Of a stretch of DNA of 64,000 nt, positions 26,552 through 36,521 are shown one piece after another. The position numbers and the translations under genes were made by a program. Position 1 is the stretch's first letter. Each line of letters begins with the position of its first letter. The notes below the pieces were generated by a model, which was not told where the DNA came from, searched no databases, and saw nothing but the letters and a program-made list of their open reading frames with translations. The stretch is taken from positions 1 through 64,000 of the forward strand of contig NZ_LZJF01000051.1 of assembly GCF_001666835.1 (NCBI RefSeq). Direction: 5' to 3'. This DNA comes from Mycobacterium sp. E3251. GTDB lineage: Bacteria > Actinomycetota > Actinomycetes > Mycobacteriales > Mycobacteriaceae.

Positions 26552-27358
26552 TCACAGCGGATCCCACTTCGGAGCCCGCTTCTCCCGGTGCGCCTTGGCC
26601 GCCTCGGACGGGTTGTTGGTGAAACCGGTCAGGATCTGGGTGCGGTTCTCGATCTCGATGGCATGCCGCAGGCTTGGCGCGTCCAGTGCCGCGTTGAGCC
26701 CGATCTTGGTCTGCCATACGCCGTAGGCGTTGTTCTCGGCGATCGACCGGGCGACCTTCAGCGCGGCCGCCATCAGCTCGTCGGGGGCCACGACCTCGTG
26801 TACCAGCCTGATGCGGTAGGCCTCGGCCGCGTCGATGATGCGGCCGGTCAGCATGAGTTCGCGCGCCACTCCCGCGCCGACGATCTTCGGCAGCAGATAA
26901 CTGGTGCCCATATCCATCGACGAGAAGCCCGCCTTGATGAACGCCGAGGAGAACCTGGCCGCATCGGAAGCAACACGGATGTCGGACACCAGCGTGAACG
27001 CCAGCCCTCCCCCGACGGCCACGCCGTTGACGGCGGCGATCACCGGGATGGGCAGCTCATAGATACGGATGAACAGCTCGGCCAAGCGAACCTGGGAGTC
27101 GTAGTTGACCTTGAACGGCGGGGTCGACGGCCTGGGCTTGGTCCACGGCTCTCCGGTGCCGCTCAGGTCGGCCCCGGCGCAGAATCCGCGTCCGGCGCCG
27201 GTCAGGATCGCGGCCCGGAAGTCGCCGCCGCCAAGGACGTCCAAGGCTCGGTCCACGCCGTCGATCAGGGATCCGTCGATGGCGTTGAGGCGCTCGGGCC
27301 GGTTCAGGGTGATGCGGGCGATGCCGCCTTCGAGGGTTTCCAATTCCACTGCGGGCAT
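26552..27358 (-). CDS. Enoyl-CoA hydratase/isomerase family protein
   Basis: The 268-residue crotonase-fold protein has oxyanion-hole motifs GRGFCAGADLSG and AVNGVAVGGGLAFTLVSDI. In the second active-site segment, FIKAGFSSMDMGTSYLLP, an Asp stands where many members use Glu, a pattern common in one actinobacterial subgroup. It probably acts in beta-oxidation-like degradation of an acyl-CoA, but the exact substrate is not evident. The ATG at 27358 gives MPAVELETLEGGIARI. It is divergent from the methyltransferase gene. Confidence 0.92.
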   Translation of the reverse strand: MPAVELETLEGGIARITLNRPERLNAIDGSLIDGVDRALDVLGGGDFRAAILTGAGRGFCAGADLSGTGEPWTKPRPSTPPFKVNYDSQVRLAELFIRIYELPIPVIAAVNGVAVGGGLAFTLVSDIRVASDAARFSSAFIKAGFSSMDMGTSYLLPKIVGAGVARELMLTGRIIDAAEAYRIRLVHEVVAPDELMAAALKVARSIAENNAYGVWQTKIGLNAALDAPSLRHAIEIENRTQILTGFTNNPSEAAKAHREKRAPKWDPL

Positions 27359-27432
27359 ACGGGAACCGTAAGCGACGCGATATTCACCGACGGGGCATAC
27401 CGTAGTTTGGCCGCCACATCGAAGGAGAAACC

Positions 27433-28350
27433 ATGGCACGAACCGAAGGTGACAGCTGGGACCTCGCCAACAGCGTGGGAGCGACGGCCACCATGGTCGC
27501 CGCCGCCAGGGCCGCCGCGAGCAAGCGTCCGCAGCCGGTCGTCACCGATGACTTCGCCGAGCCGCTGGTGCGTGCCGTCGGATTGGATGTGTTCACCAAG
27601 CTGGCCAGCGGCGAACTGGATTCCGGGGAGCTCGAGCAGAGCGTCGGGTTTCCTCGGATGGTCGACACGTTCGCCGCCCGCGCCCGGTACTTCGATGACT
27701 ATTTCGCGGCGGCCGGCCAAGCAGGGCTGCTGCAGGTGGTGATCGTGGCTTCGGGACTGGATTCCCGCGCCTACCGGCTGCGCTGGCCGATCGGGACGAC
27801 GGTGTACGAGATCGATCAGCCCGAGGTGATCGCGTTCAAGGCGGCGACGATGTCCGAGATCGGGGCGGCGCCCACCGTCAAGCTTCGCGAGGTGGGGATC
27901 GATCTGCGCGACGACTGGCCAGCGGCGCTACAGGAGGCGGGTTTCGATCCGGCCCATCCGACGGCCTGGCTCGCCGAGGGCGTGCTCATCGGATGGCTCC
28001 CGCCCGAGGCCGAGGTCCGGCTGCTGGACTCCATCATCCCGCTGTCCGCCGAGGGCAGCAGGTTCGCCGCCGACTACGGAACGGTGACCGGGACGTCGCC
28101 TGAGGCCCAGCAACAAGCCCGGCACATGAACGAAGGCTGGCGACGGTGGGGGCTCGACATGGACCTGGGCAAGTTGGCGTACCCGGGCGAGCACACCGAC
28201 GTCGCCGCCCATCTGCATGAGAACGGTTGGGACACCACCGAATCCCGGCTCACCGACCTGTTCTCCGCTGCCGGGCTGCCGGAGTTGGGCCAGGCTGAAG
28301 AGCAGGTACCGGCCACCACGATCAAATTCGTCCGGGCCGTGCGGCTTTAG
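27433..28350 (+). CDS. SAM-dependent methyltransferase, mycobacterial LCMT-like family
   Basis: The 305 residues match the large mycobacterial family of putative O-methyltransferases related to leucine carboxyl methyltransferases. Segments are [20 protein letters not shown] at the N-terminus, [17 protein letters not shown] (SAM site), [13 protein letters not shown] and [12 protein letters not shown]. The physiological substrate of this family is not known to me. An AAGGAG ribosome site precedes the ATG at 27433. It overlaps the convergent FAH/MBL gene by 4 bp. Confidence 0.92.
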   Translation: MARTEGDSWDLANSVGATATMVAAARAAASKRPQPVVTDDFAEPLVRAVGLDVFTKLASGELDSGELEQSVGFPRMVDTFAARARYFDDYFAAAGQAGLLQVVIVASGLDSRAYRLRWPIGTTVYEIDQPEVIAFKAATMSEIGAAPTVKLREVGIDLRDDWPAALQEAGFDPAHPTAWLAEGVLIGWLPPEAEVRLLDSIIPLSAEGSRFAADYGTVTGTSPEAQQQARHMNEGWRRWGLDMDLGKLAYPGEHTDVAAHLHENGWDTTESRLTDLFSAAGLPELGQAEEQVPATTIKFVRAVRL

Positions 28351-30284
28351 CCCCGCTTGGCCAGCCACTCGGCCTGCATCACCAGCAGGGCCATGACCTC
28401 CAGCTGCGGGGTGTCGGGGTCGAGTTCGCGGTACCGCTGGTAGACGTTGACGACCACGCGCTCCGCATCCAGCCAAGTCGCATACTCACCGAGGTCGATG
28501 GTGTCCGCCGCGTCGGACCACGACAGCCCCCGGCGGTAGGCGGCCTCAGCTTGTTCGGAAACGTGCGCGAGATACCCACGGACTGCGCGGATTCCGTCCG
28601 GGTCGCTGACGGGGCCATGGCCGGGTACCACTGTCGGCGCGTCGAGCGCGATCATCGCGTCGCACGCGGCGATCCAGTTGGCGATCGGGCCGGCCCACAC
28701 GATCGGGGTGCAGCCGATGAACAGCAGGTCGCCACCGAAGAGGACCCCCGCGTCGGGCACGTGAACCACCGAATCCGCGGCGGTATGCGCGGGCCCCAGG
28801 TTCAGCAGGTCGATGCGCCGCCCGCCCACCTCGATGGTCAGCTCCCGGTCGAACGTTTGATCCGCGTTGCGCACCGTGATGCCGCTGAAGTCGAAGTGCC
28901 CGAAGCGGTCTCGCGTGTAGGGGGTGGCGACCGGGCCGAGGTTCGCGGTCTGCGCCATCGCCAGCATCTCGGGCGCCATCCCGTGCGCGATCTCGTCGGC
29001 GGTGCCCCGCGCGGCGATGATCCGCACCGAGGCGTCGAGCAGTTGATTGCCGTGGGTGTGGTCACCGTTCGAGTGGGTGATCAGCGCGTCGGTGATGGGT
29101 GCCGACGAGGTGATATCCCGCATCGCGGTGAGCATTTCGCGGGTCAGCGCCAGGTCGAACAGGGTGTCGACGAGCAGGGACGCCCCATCGCCGGCCACCA
29201 GTCCGGCGTTGCTCCACCCGTAGCCGCCGTCGGGCAGCGTCCACGCCCACACCCGGTCGGCGACCTCGTGCAGGCCACGGGTGTAGGGCACCTTCGCGGG
29301 CGCCCGGTTCACCCGCCGCGGGGCTGGCGCCGCGTCCGGATTGGGCCGGGCCGCCAGGGGATGCGGCGCGCCGCTGGCGCGCACGGTTTGCCGGGTCTCG
29401 CCGAGCCCCTGGACCTGAAGCGTGACGACGTCGCCGTCGTGCAGCCAGCCGGGGAACGACTCCAGCGCTGTCGGGTTCAGGTGCTCGACCAGCGTGCAGG
29501 TCGGCACCGTGCCGGAGCCGATGACGTCACCGGGGACGAGCGTCACGCCGCGCGAGGCGTAGGAGATGACTTCGCCGAAGGTCCAATCCATTTGGGCGGT
29601 CGACCCCGACCCGATCACGGCACCGTTGACCAGGGCGGTCGCCCTCAGGTCGAGCCTGCCGTCCCGGCGATACGGCTCGAGCTCGTCGGGCGTCACCAGG
29701 TACGGGCCCAGCGTGACGCCGCTGTCTTTGCCCTTGCCCTGCCCGATCCCGAGTTGGCTTTCCATTTGCTGCAGGTCACGCGCCGACCAGTCGTTGAAGA
29801 TGGTGTAACCGATGATGGCGCGTTCGGCTTCCTCGACCGAGAGATCCCGTCCACCGGTCCCGATGACCGCGGCGATCTCCAATTCGAAGTCCTGCCAAGC
29901 ACTTCCGGGCGCGGTGGGGGCGTCGTCGTAGGGTCCCAAAACCGTTGCCGGGCAGGCGAAGTAGAAAGCCGGTATGCGGTACCAGGTGTCGGCGAGCGTT
30001 CGCCCGGCGCCCAGCGCGGCCTGGCAGTTGCGCATGTGGTCCAGAAAGCACAGCGAGTCACGGATGGACGGCGGCCGTGGGATCGGGGCCAAGAGCCGCG
30101 CCGCGCCCAGGGGCACGGTGGCCGCCGGCGCGCGCAGCGCCTCCTCGCCGGCGGCGCGCAACCCTTCGGCGCCACGGCCGATCAGACCGAGCAGCGTCAC
30201 GCCGGCGGGCATCGCGTGGATGGCGTCACCGGACAGCACCCCGGTGCGTTCGCCGTCGGCGTCAAGGTAGGTCACCCATTTCAT
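28347..30284 (-). CDS. Fusion of fumarylacetoacetate-hydrolase domain and metallo-beta-lactamase-fold hydrolase (Rv0939 type)
   Basis: The 645-residue protein has an FAH domain (about 1-310). This shows [32 protein letters not shown] and [16 protein letters not shown] linker follows, then an MBL-fold domain (about 330-645) with zinc motif [31 protein letters not shown] and [13 protein letters not shown] proteins split or isomerise acylpyruvates and MBL proteins hydrolyse esters, thioesters or lactones. One chain thus could do two successive steps of an aromatic or sterol-ring pathway. Its ATG overlaps the ligD stop by 4 bp. Confidence 0.9.
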   Translation of the reverse strand: MKWVTYLDADGERTGVLSGDAIHAMPAGVTLLGLIGRGAEGLRAAGEEALRAPAATVPLGAARLLAPIPRPPSIRDSLCFLDHMRNCQAALGAGRTLADTWYRIPAFYFACPATVLGPYDDAPTAPGSAWQDFELEIAAVIGTGGRDLSVEEAERAIIGYTIFNDWSARDLQQMESQLGIGQGKGKDSGVTLGPYLVTPDELEPYRRDGRLDLRATALVNGAVIGSGSTAQMDWTFGEVISYASRGVTLVPGDVIGSGTVPTCTLVEHLNPTALESFPGWLHDGDVVTLQVQGLGETRQTVRASGAPHPLAARPNPDAAPAPRRVNRAPAKVPYTRGLHEVADRVWAWTLPDGGYGWSNAGLVAGDGASLLVDTLFDLALTREMLTAMRDITSSAPITDALITHSNGDHTHGNQLLDASVRIIAARGTADEIAHGMAPEMLAMAQTANLGPVATPYTRDRFGHFDFSGITVRNADQTFDRELTIEVGGRRIDLLNLGPAHTAADSVVHVPDAGVLFGGDLLFIGCTPIVWAGPIANWIAACDAMIALDAPTVVPGHGPVSDPDGIRAVRGYLAHVSEQAEAAYRRGLSWSDAADTIDLGEYATWLDAERVVVNVYQRYRELDPDTPQLEVMALLVMQAEWLAKRG

Positions 30285-32539
30285 TCGCGCACCACCTCAC
30301 TCGGTTCCTTGTCCGGACGCAGTCCGCGCCAGCTCGATTGACGCAACCGGTCGTCGGGGGTCCACTCGCTGTAGCGCACCTCGCCCACCAGCACCGGCTC
30401 GACGTAGGTCACGCCCCTGGCCTCGCTGCGGGGAAGCGGTGGGGTGAAGGGGGATTGGTCGGTGTGCAGCGGCGCCAGGGTCTTCTTCAAGTTCGCCAGG
30501 TCACGTTCGGTGAACCCGGTGCCGACCCGCCCGGCGAAGTGCAGGCCACCGTCGGTGGGAATGCCCATCAGCAGTGAGCCGATGCCGCTGCTGCGGCCAC
30601 CCTCCCCGGCCTTCCAGCCGCCGATCACGACTTCCTGAGTGTTCCAGTGCTTGTCCTTGATCCAGGATGCCGAGCGTCGGCCCGGCTGATAGGTGGAGTC
30701 GCGCTTCTTGGCGACCACACCCTCCCAGCCGTGCTTGCCCGAGTGCTCCAGCGCCTGTTTCCCATCGCCCGGCAACAACTCGGGCACGATGAGGTCACTG
30801 CCACTCGCGAGTGTTTCCAACAACTTTCGGCGGTCCTGGTAGCGAGCCCTCAGCAGCGAACGGCCATCGAGATACAGCACATCGAACGCCCAGAATTCCA
30901 CTCGGCTCCCGCGGCCGCGGTTCTGCATCGCGTGAAAGCTCGGCACCCCGGCGGCGTCCAAGACGACGGCCTCGCCGTCCAGCACCACGTGATGATCGGC
31001 GAGATCTGCCGCGAGCGAACGTAATTGCGGATATTCGTTGGTGACCTCGCGACCGCGCCGGGACCGCACCCGCAGGACACCGTGGTCGATTTCGACCAGC
31101 AGCCGGTAGCCGTCCCATTTACCTTCGAACGCCCACTGACTCGCCTTGCACGAATTCACCGAGCCGTGGGTGGCGAGCATGGGTGCGATCCCGTCGAAGT
31201 CGAAGACCTTCTGGTCTTTCATCCGGTGCGCCAGCCACTGGTCGCCCCTGGTTTGGATCAGCGCGTAGCGGCCGGAAACCTTGCTACCGCGCAGATTGAC
31301 GATGACCTCGTTCTCGAGGAACTTCTCCGCCTCGTAGGTCCCGGAGTCCCAGATGATCACCTTTCCCGCCCCGTATTCCCCTTTGGGGATGTTGCCCTCG
31401 AAGGTCGCGTACTCCAGCGGATGATCCTCGGTGTGCACCGCCAGGTGGTTCACCGATGTGGTTTCGGGCAGGTTCTTCGGCACCGCCCACGACACCAGCA
31501 CGCCGTCGCGCTCCAGCCGGAAGTCGTAGTGCAGCCGGCGGGCATGGTGCTCCTGGATGACGAAGGAATTGCCTTGGCCCGTGGCCGGTTTCGTCCGGGG
31601 GACGGGTTCCGGCGTTTTCGACGCGTCGCGCATGCTGCGGTACTTGGTCAGCCGATCCGCGACGGCAACGTCGTTGTCCAGTGTCGCCAGCAGATCCCCG
31701 TCGCGCGCCACCCGGTCCAGCACCTCGTCGTAGCGCAATTGACGCAGCGACGCCGGGGTGGCGAGCTCTTCCCACGTGCGCGGCGCCGCGACCGTGGGAT
31801 GTTCGCGCCCGCGCAACGAATACGGCGCGATGGTCGTCTTCGCCCCGTTGTTCTGGCTCCAGTCCAGGAACACCTTTCCCGCCCGCAGGCTCCGGGTCAT
31901 GGTCGACGTGACCAGCTTGGGCATCGACTTTTCCAGTTGCTGGGCAACCCGTTTCGCCAGCACCGTCGCCCCCTTGCTGCTCACCGGCTCCGCCAGCTGT
32001 GCGTAGAGGTGCAGGCCTTTGCTGCCGCTGGTGAGCGGAAACAGGGTCAACCCGATTCCGCCGATGAGATCGCGCACGGCATGGGCCACCTCGGCGAGCT
32101 GAGCCATGGTCACGCCCTCACCGGGGTCGAGGTCGAACACCAATCGGGTGGCCGGACCGGGCTTCAGCTCTTCGGCTTTGCTTCGGGTCCACTCCGCGAC
32201 GAACCGCCACTGCGGCACGTGCACTTCCAGCGCGGCCTGTTGCGCGATCCAGGCCAGCCCTTCGGGGCTGTCGATGATCGGATACGTCGTGGTTCCGGAC
32301 CGGTGCGTGACGCTCGCGCGCGGCAGCCAGTCCGGCGCCGACGAGGCCAGTTGCTTCTCGAAGAACGAATCCTGTTCGACGCCATTGGGCCAGCGCTTGC
32401 GGGTGGCCGGGCGCCCCGCGATGTGCGGGATCATCACCTCGGCGATCCGGGTGTAGTAGTCGAAGACGTCCCGCTTGGTGGTGCCGGTGGCGGGGTAGAG
32501 CACCTTGTCGGCGTTGGTGAGCTTCACCCGCGGTGCCAT
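30281..32539 (-). CDS. ligD: Multifunctional NHEJ DNA ligase LigD (polymerase-phosphoesterase-ligase)
   Basis: LigD repairs double-strand breaks together with Ku. From the ATG at 32539 (MAPRVKLTNADKVLYP) it has 752 residues in the mycobacterial POL-PE-LIG order. POL (about 1-290) has metal motif VFDLDPGEGV. PE has HHARRLHYDFRLERDG. LIG has the adenylated lysine in FEGKWDGYR (about residue 475) and GWEGVVAKKRDSTY. The frame stays open 60 bases upstream, but the orthologous start fits here. Unlike in M. tuberculosis, ku is not next to it: a polyol operon lies between. Confidence 0.96.
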   Translation of the reverse strand: MAPRVKLTNADKVLYPATGTTKRDVFDYYTRIAEVMIPHIAGRPATRKRWPNGVEQDSFFEKQLASSAPDWLPRASVTHRSGTTTYPIIDSPEGLAWIAQQAALEVHVPQWRFVAEWTRSKAEELKPGPATRLVFDLDPGEGVTMAQLAEVAHAVRDLIGGIGLTLFPLTSGSKGLHLYAQLAEPVSSKGATVLAKRVAQQLEKSMPKLVTSTMTRSLRAGKVFLDWSQNNGAKTTIAPYSLRGREHPTVAAPRTWEELATPASLRQLRYDEVLDRVARDGDLLATLDNDVAVADRLTKYRSMRDASKTPEPVPRTKPATGQGNSFVIQEHHARRLHYDFRLERDGVLVSWAVPKNLPETTSVNHLAVHTEDHPLEYATFEGNIPKGEYGAGKVIIWDSGTYEAEKFLENEVIVNLRGSKVSGRYALIQTRGDQWLAHRMKDQKVFDFDGIAPMLATHGSVNSCKASQWAFEGKWDGYRLLVEIDHGVLRVRSRRGREVTNEYPQLRSLAADLADHHVVLDGEAVVLDAAGVPSFHAMQNRGRGSRVEFWAFDVLYLDGRSLLRARYQDRRKLLETLASGSDLIVPELLPGDGKQALEHSGKHGWEGVVAKKRDSTYQPGRRSASWIKDKHWNTQEVVIGGWKAGEGGRSSGIGSLLMGIPTDGGLHFAGRVGTGFTERDLANLKKTLAPLHTDQSPFTPPLPRSEARGVTYVEPVLVGEVRYSEWTPDDRLRQSSWRGLRPDKEPSEVVRE

Positions 32540-32610
32540 GAGAGTCAACTTACGCGCCTGAGCAGCGATCATGGCTTCCCACCACGGATTATGTCTCAAA
32601 CGTAAATTTC

Positions 32611-32626
32611 TGTGACATCGATTACG
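32611..32626. promoter_or_regulatory. CRP-type site upstream of the polyol operon
   Basis: TGTGACATCGATTACG matches (C/T)GTGA-N6-TCAC(G/A) at nine of ten defined bases and ends 41 bp before the first start codon of the operon. The same stretch also has CGTAA (32601-32605) and TTACG (32622-32626) as inverted repeats, so a dedicated repressor site is an alternative. Confidence 0.5.
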
Positions 32627-32666
32627 AAGGCGTTAGACCCGCGGGCACGTCGGGCACGGGATACCG

Positions 32667-34184
32667 ATGCGCATAATGTCCCGGCGTCCAGAAGGCGGCG
32701 TCCCCCTCAGCAATGCCACCCTGCAACTGCACTCCCAGCGAATCGCGATACCCACCTACGAAAGGTCGGCACTGCAACGCGGTGTCGTTCACATCGGCGC
32801 GGGCAATTTCCACCGCGCACATCAGGCCGTTTACTTCGACGACCTTGCCCGCTCAGGCATTTCGCATCGGTGGGGCGTTACCGGCGTCAGCCTGCACTCC
32901 CCCGGCGCCAAAGACTTGCTGTCGGCGCAGGACGGCCTCTACACCGTCGTGCAACGCGGCCATGACGGCCAGACCGCCCGCGTGGTCGGATCGATCGGCT
33001 CCGTCCACTACGCACCGAATGACGGCGCGGCGGTCCGCGCCGCTCTGGCCGACCCCCAAACCCGAATCGTCAGCCTGACCATCACCGACAACGGCTACTT
33101 CCTGGACCCGGTCACCGACGAGTTCGACGCGAACCACCCTGACGTGCGCGCCGACCTGGTCGCGTCCGACGGCTACGCCACCGCGTGGGGATATCTCGCC
33201 GAAGCTCTCGATCGGCGCCGCCGCGCGGGCTTGGCGCCGTTCACCGTGCTCTGCTGCGACAACATTCCCGGCGACACCCGGCCGGCGAGAACCGCGCTGG
33301 TGTCGTTCGCCGCGTGCAAGGATCCGGGGCTTGCCCGCTGGATCGAAAGGCATGTCGCGTTCCCGTCGACCATGGTCGATCGCATCACCCCGCAAACCTC
33401 GACGTCCGAGCGCGAATTCGTCGAGCAGACGTTCGGCGTGGCCGACAGGTGTCCGGTGGTGACCGAGCCGTATCGCCAATGGGTGATCGAGGATTCGTTC
33501 AGCAACGGGCGGCCGCCGCTCGAGGAGGTCGGTGCCGAATTCGTTGCCGATGTCAGCGACCACAAGCTGATCAAGACGCGCCTGCTCAACGGAACCCATA
33601 TCGCGCTCGCGTGCCTGGCCACGCTGGCCGGTTACCAGCGCACCGACGAAGCGATGCGCGACCGCGTCATCTTCGATTACGTCGAGAGGCTGCTGCGCGA
33701 CGAAATTCAGCCGCTGCTGCCCGCAGTCCCCGGGATGAACACCCCGGAATACCGCGCCACCCTGCTCGATCGCCTCGGCAACCCCCGCATGAGCGACCAA
33801 TTGTCGCGGCTGGCCCGGCGGGGAACCAGCAAAATCACCTCGTTCGTGCTGCCCTCCCTGCACGAGGCGATTGCGCAAGGTAGACCCCACACGCTGCTGA
33901 TGTTGGCCGTTGCAGGATGGGCCCGGTATATGCGCGGCCACGACCTCATGGGCCGCAAGCTGCGCCTCGAAGACTCGCAGGCGATACCGGTGGCTAAGTT
34001 GGCCAACATGGCAGGCAACAACCCCGATCCGCTGCTGCGGCATGCGATGTTCGCCGAGCTGCGAGCGGTTCCCGGCTTTGCGGACCGCCTCGGCGAGATG
34101 ATTGCGCAGATCGACACGCGCGGCGTGGTGCCCACGCTGCGCGACGCGATGCGCAACGACGCGCGAGAGCTGGTGGCACGATGA
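32667..34184 (+). CDS. Mannitol dehydrogenase family protein (first of two)
   Basis: The 505-residue polyol-specific long-chain dehydrogenase oxidises a sugar alcohol (such as mannitol or arabinitol) to a ketose with NAD. The dinucleotide site is VVHIGAGNFHRAHQAVYF. The catalytic signature K-x4-N-x2-H is intact in KTRLLNGTH. Sequence alone does not decide the substrate. Starts at 32667 or 32676 are both possible. Its stop overlaps the next gene by 4 bp. Confidence 0.9.
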   Translation: MRIMSRRPEGGVPLSNATLQLHSQRIAIPTYERSALQRGVVHIGAGNFHRAHQAVYFDDLARSGISHRWGVTGVSLHSPGAKDLLSAQDGLYTVVQRGHDGQTARVVGSIGSVHYAPNDGAAVRAALADPQTRIVSLTITDNGYFLDPVTDEFDANHPDVRADLVASDGYATAWGYLAEALDRRRRAGLAPFTVLCCDNIPGDTRPARTALVSFAACKDPGLARWIERHVAFPSTMVDRITPQTSTSEREFVEQTFGVADRCPVVTEPYRQWVIEDSFSNGRPPLEEVGAEFVADVSDHKLIKTRLLNGTHIALACLATLAGYQRTDEAMRDRVIFDYVERLLRDEIQPLLPAVPGMNTPEYRATLLDRLGNPRMSDQLSRLARRGTSKITSFVLPSLHEAIAQGRPHTLLMLAVAGWARYMRGHDLMGRKLRLEDSQAIPVAKLANMAGNNPDPLLRHAMFAELRAVPGFADRLGEMIAQIDTRGVVPTLRDAMRNDARELVAR

Positions 34185-35038
34185 CCGACGGGCTGACCTT
34201 CGTGCGCACCTTCGACCCGGCACCGATCACGACTTTGCTGTGCGATGCCGATGACAACCTGTTCGCTTCTGAGCGGCCGGCGTTCGAGGCGTCGACCGAG
34301 GTGATGAATCGTTTCCTGGCCAGGTTCGGGGTGACGGCTCCGCTCGACTCCGAGGAGTTGCGTAAGCGGGCCGTAGGGAAGAACTTTCGCGCCATGGCGC
34401 TGGGCCTGGCGGTCGAGTGCCAACTACCGCTCGACCCGGCGTTGGCCGACGGCCTCCCCGCGGCGGTGGTCGCCTCAGCCGGTGAGATGGCGAGCGGCAA
34501 CGCGTTGTCCGCCGACGAACTCGAGCAGTGGGTGCGCGAAGAGCGCGAACGGGTCACCGCTCATCTGGCGGTCACCCTGACCCCCGACCCGCATGTGCTG
34601 CAACCGCTGCGAGACCTCGCACCGCACTACGCGCTGGCGGCCGTCAGCTCCAGCGCCACCAAGCGTCTGCGCGCCTGCTTCGCGGCCACCGGCATCGACT
34701 CGCTGATACCGGAGGCCGTGACTTTCAGCGCGGAGGATTCACTTCCGGTGCCGACAAGCAAACCCGACCCGGCGGTGTACCTACATTCCGGCGAGGTATT
34801 GGGCGTCGCAGCGGAGCAAGGGTTGGCGATCGAAGATTCCGTGGCCGGGGTGAGCTCCGCGGTCGCAGCCGGCTTCGCCACCGTAGGCAACCTGATGTTC
34901 GTGTTGCCCGACGAACGGGATTGCCGCCGAAAGGAATTGATTGATGCCGGCGCAGTCGCGATCACCGATTCGTGGCGTGCGCTTGCCGATGTCCTGCTGT
35001 TGTCGGCCGTGCCGGCCGGGGGTTCCCACCTCGCGTAG
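34181..35038 (+). CDS. HAD-superfamily hydrolase, beta-phosphoglucomutase-like
   Basis: The 285 residues contain HAD motifs: DADDNLFASERPAF (motif I with paired Asp), SSSATKRL (motif II), SKPDPAVYL (motif III region) and IEDSVAGVSSAVAAGF (motif IV). It is likely a sugar-phosphate phosphatase of the polyol pathway. It could remove phosphate from a polyol- or ketose-phosphate before or after the dehydrogenase step. It starts inside the stop of the first dehydrogenase gene (ATGA). Confidence 0.88.
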   Translation: MTDGLTFVRTFDPAPITTLLCDADDNLFASERPAFEASTEVMNRFLARFGVTAPLDSEELRKRAVGKNFRAMALGLAVECQLPLDPALADGLPAAVVASAGEMASGNALSADELEQWVREERERVTAHLAVTLTPDPHVLQPLRDLAPHYALAAVSSSATKRLRACFAATGIDSLIPEAVTFSAEDSLPVPTSKPDPAVYLHSGEVLGVAAEQGLAIEDSVAGVSSAVAAGFATVGNLMFVLPDERDCRRKELIDAGAVAITDSWRALADVLLLSAVPAGGSHLA

Positions 35039-35108
35039 GACATCTACCGTCGAGAGGCGCCACGAGCCCGGTGACAGTCCGGGCCGTGGCCCGGTGAGGA
35101 GTTGGCCA

Positions 35109-36521
35109 ATGGTGGCTAGCGCGATCAACCTGAACAATGCGTCGCTTCCAGAACTGCCGATCGAGGCGCCGAACTATGACCGCGGCAGCGTGACCGTCGG
35201 CATCGCGCACATCGGCGCCGGTCATTTCCACCGGGCGCATCAGGCTGCGTACCTCAACCTGCTGATGCAGCAGGGCCTGGCGCACGACTGGGGCATCTGC
35301 GGCGTAGGGGTGATGCCCGCCGACTGGACCATGCGCGACGTTCTCAACGGCCAGGACGGGCTGTACACGTTGATCTTGGAGAATCCCAACGGGAGTCGGG
35401 ATGCCCAAGTCATCGGGTCGATCGTTGACTACCGCTACGCTCCGGACGATCCGGAATCAGCGTTAGAGGTGCTCGCCGCGGCGTCGACCCGGATCATCTC
35501 GCTGACCATCACCGAAGGTGGGTACCGCGACCCCGATGGGCCTGCGTTCGCGCTGATCACCGAGGCGCTCGCCCGGCGGCGCGATCGGGGAGTCCCCGCG
35601 CCGACGGTGGTCTCCTGCGACAACATCGAGAGCAACGGCGAAGTCGCCAGGCGCACCGTGCTCGCCAGTGCCGAACGCAGAGATCCCGCGTTGGCCGAGT
35701 GGGTGGCCGAACACGCCCGGTTCCCTAGTTCGATGGTTGACCGCATTACTCCGGCAACGACTTTGGAGATGGCCGCGGAGGTGCGGCGTGACTTCGGCGT
35801 CGATGACCGGTGGCCGGTGGTTGCCGAACCCTTCACCGCCTGGGTGATCGAGGACGACTTCGCCGATGGCCGCCCGCCGCTGGAGCAAGCGGGGGTGCTG
35901 ATGGTCGACGACGTGCGCCCGTACGAGCTGATGAAGCTGCGGCTGCTCAACGCGGGGCATCAGTGCTTGGCCTACTTCGCTCATCTGTGCGGCTTCCAGT
36001 TCGTCCACGAGGCGGCGCGCGATCCCCTGTTCGCCGAATTCCTGCTCTCGTACTTCGACACCGAGGCCATCCCCACCCTGCCCGCGGTGCCGGGAATCGA
36101 CCTGCACGAATTCGGCCGCACGCTGGTCGAACGGTTCGCCAACCCGGCCGTGCGCGACACCGTCGCGCGCATCTGCGCCTACTCGTCGGACCGGATCCCG
36201 AAATGGCTGTTTCCCGTCATCTGCGACAACCTGGCCACCGGCGGGCCGGTTCAACTGGCGGCCGCGGCGGCGGCCAGCTGGGCGCGCTACGCCGAGGGCA
36301 CCGACGAATGGGGTAAGCCTTACGAGGTGGTGGACCAGCTCGCGGATTCGCTCATCCCGATCGCCCGGTCGCAACACCAGAATCCCACCGCGTTCGTCGA
36401 GGTGACCGCCGTGTTCTGCGATCTGGCCCACCAACCGAGGTTTGTCGAGGCGTATTGCTGGGCGCTGGATTCGTTGCACGCCAAGGGAGCTCGGGCGACT
36501 CTGGAGGCCCTGGTGCGATGA
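35109..36521 (+). CDS. Mannitol dehydrogenase family protein (second of two)
   Basis: The 470-residue paralogue of the first dehydrogenase keeps AHIGAGHFHRAHQAAYL and the catalytic K-x4-N-x2-H in MKLRLLNAGHQ. The ATG at 35109 is preceded by GAGGAG; the open frame runs further upstream but overlaps the HAD gene out of family. Two different dehydrogenases in one operon suggest two polyols, or two stereochemical steps on one pathway. Its stop overlaps the kinase start (ATGA). Confidence 0.92.
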   Translation: MVASAINLNNASLPELPIEAPNYDRGSVTVGIAHIGAGHFHRAHQAAYLNLLMQQGLAHDWGICGVGVMPADWTMRDVLNGQDGLYTLILENPNGSRDAQVIGSIVDYRYAPDDPESALEVLAAASTRIISLTITEGGYRDPDGPAFALITEALARRRDRGVPAPTVVSCDNIESNGEVARRTVLASAERRDPALAEWVAEHARFPSSMVDRITPATTLEMAAEVRRDFGVDDRWPVVAEPFTAWVIEDDFADGRPPLEQAGVLMVDDVRPYELMKLRLLNAGHQCLAYFAHLCGFQFVHEAARDPLFAEFLLSYFDTEAIPTLPAVPGIDLHEFGRTLVERFANPAVRDTVARICAYSSDRIPKWLFPVICDNLATGGPVQLAAAAAASWARYAEGTDEWGKPYEVVDQLADSLIPIARSQHQNPTAFVEVTAVFCDLAHQPRFVEAYCWALDSLHAKGARATLEALVR

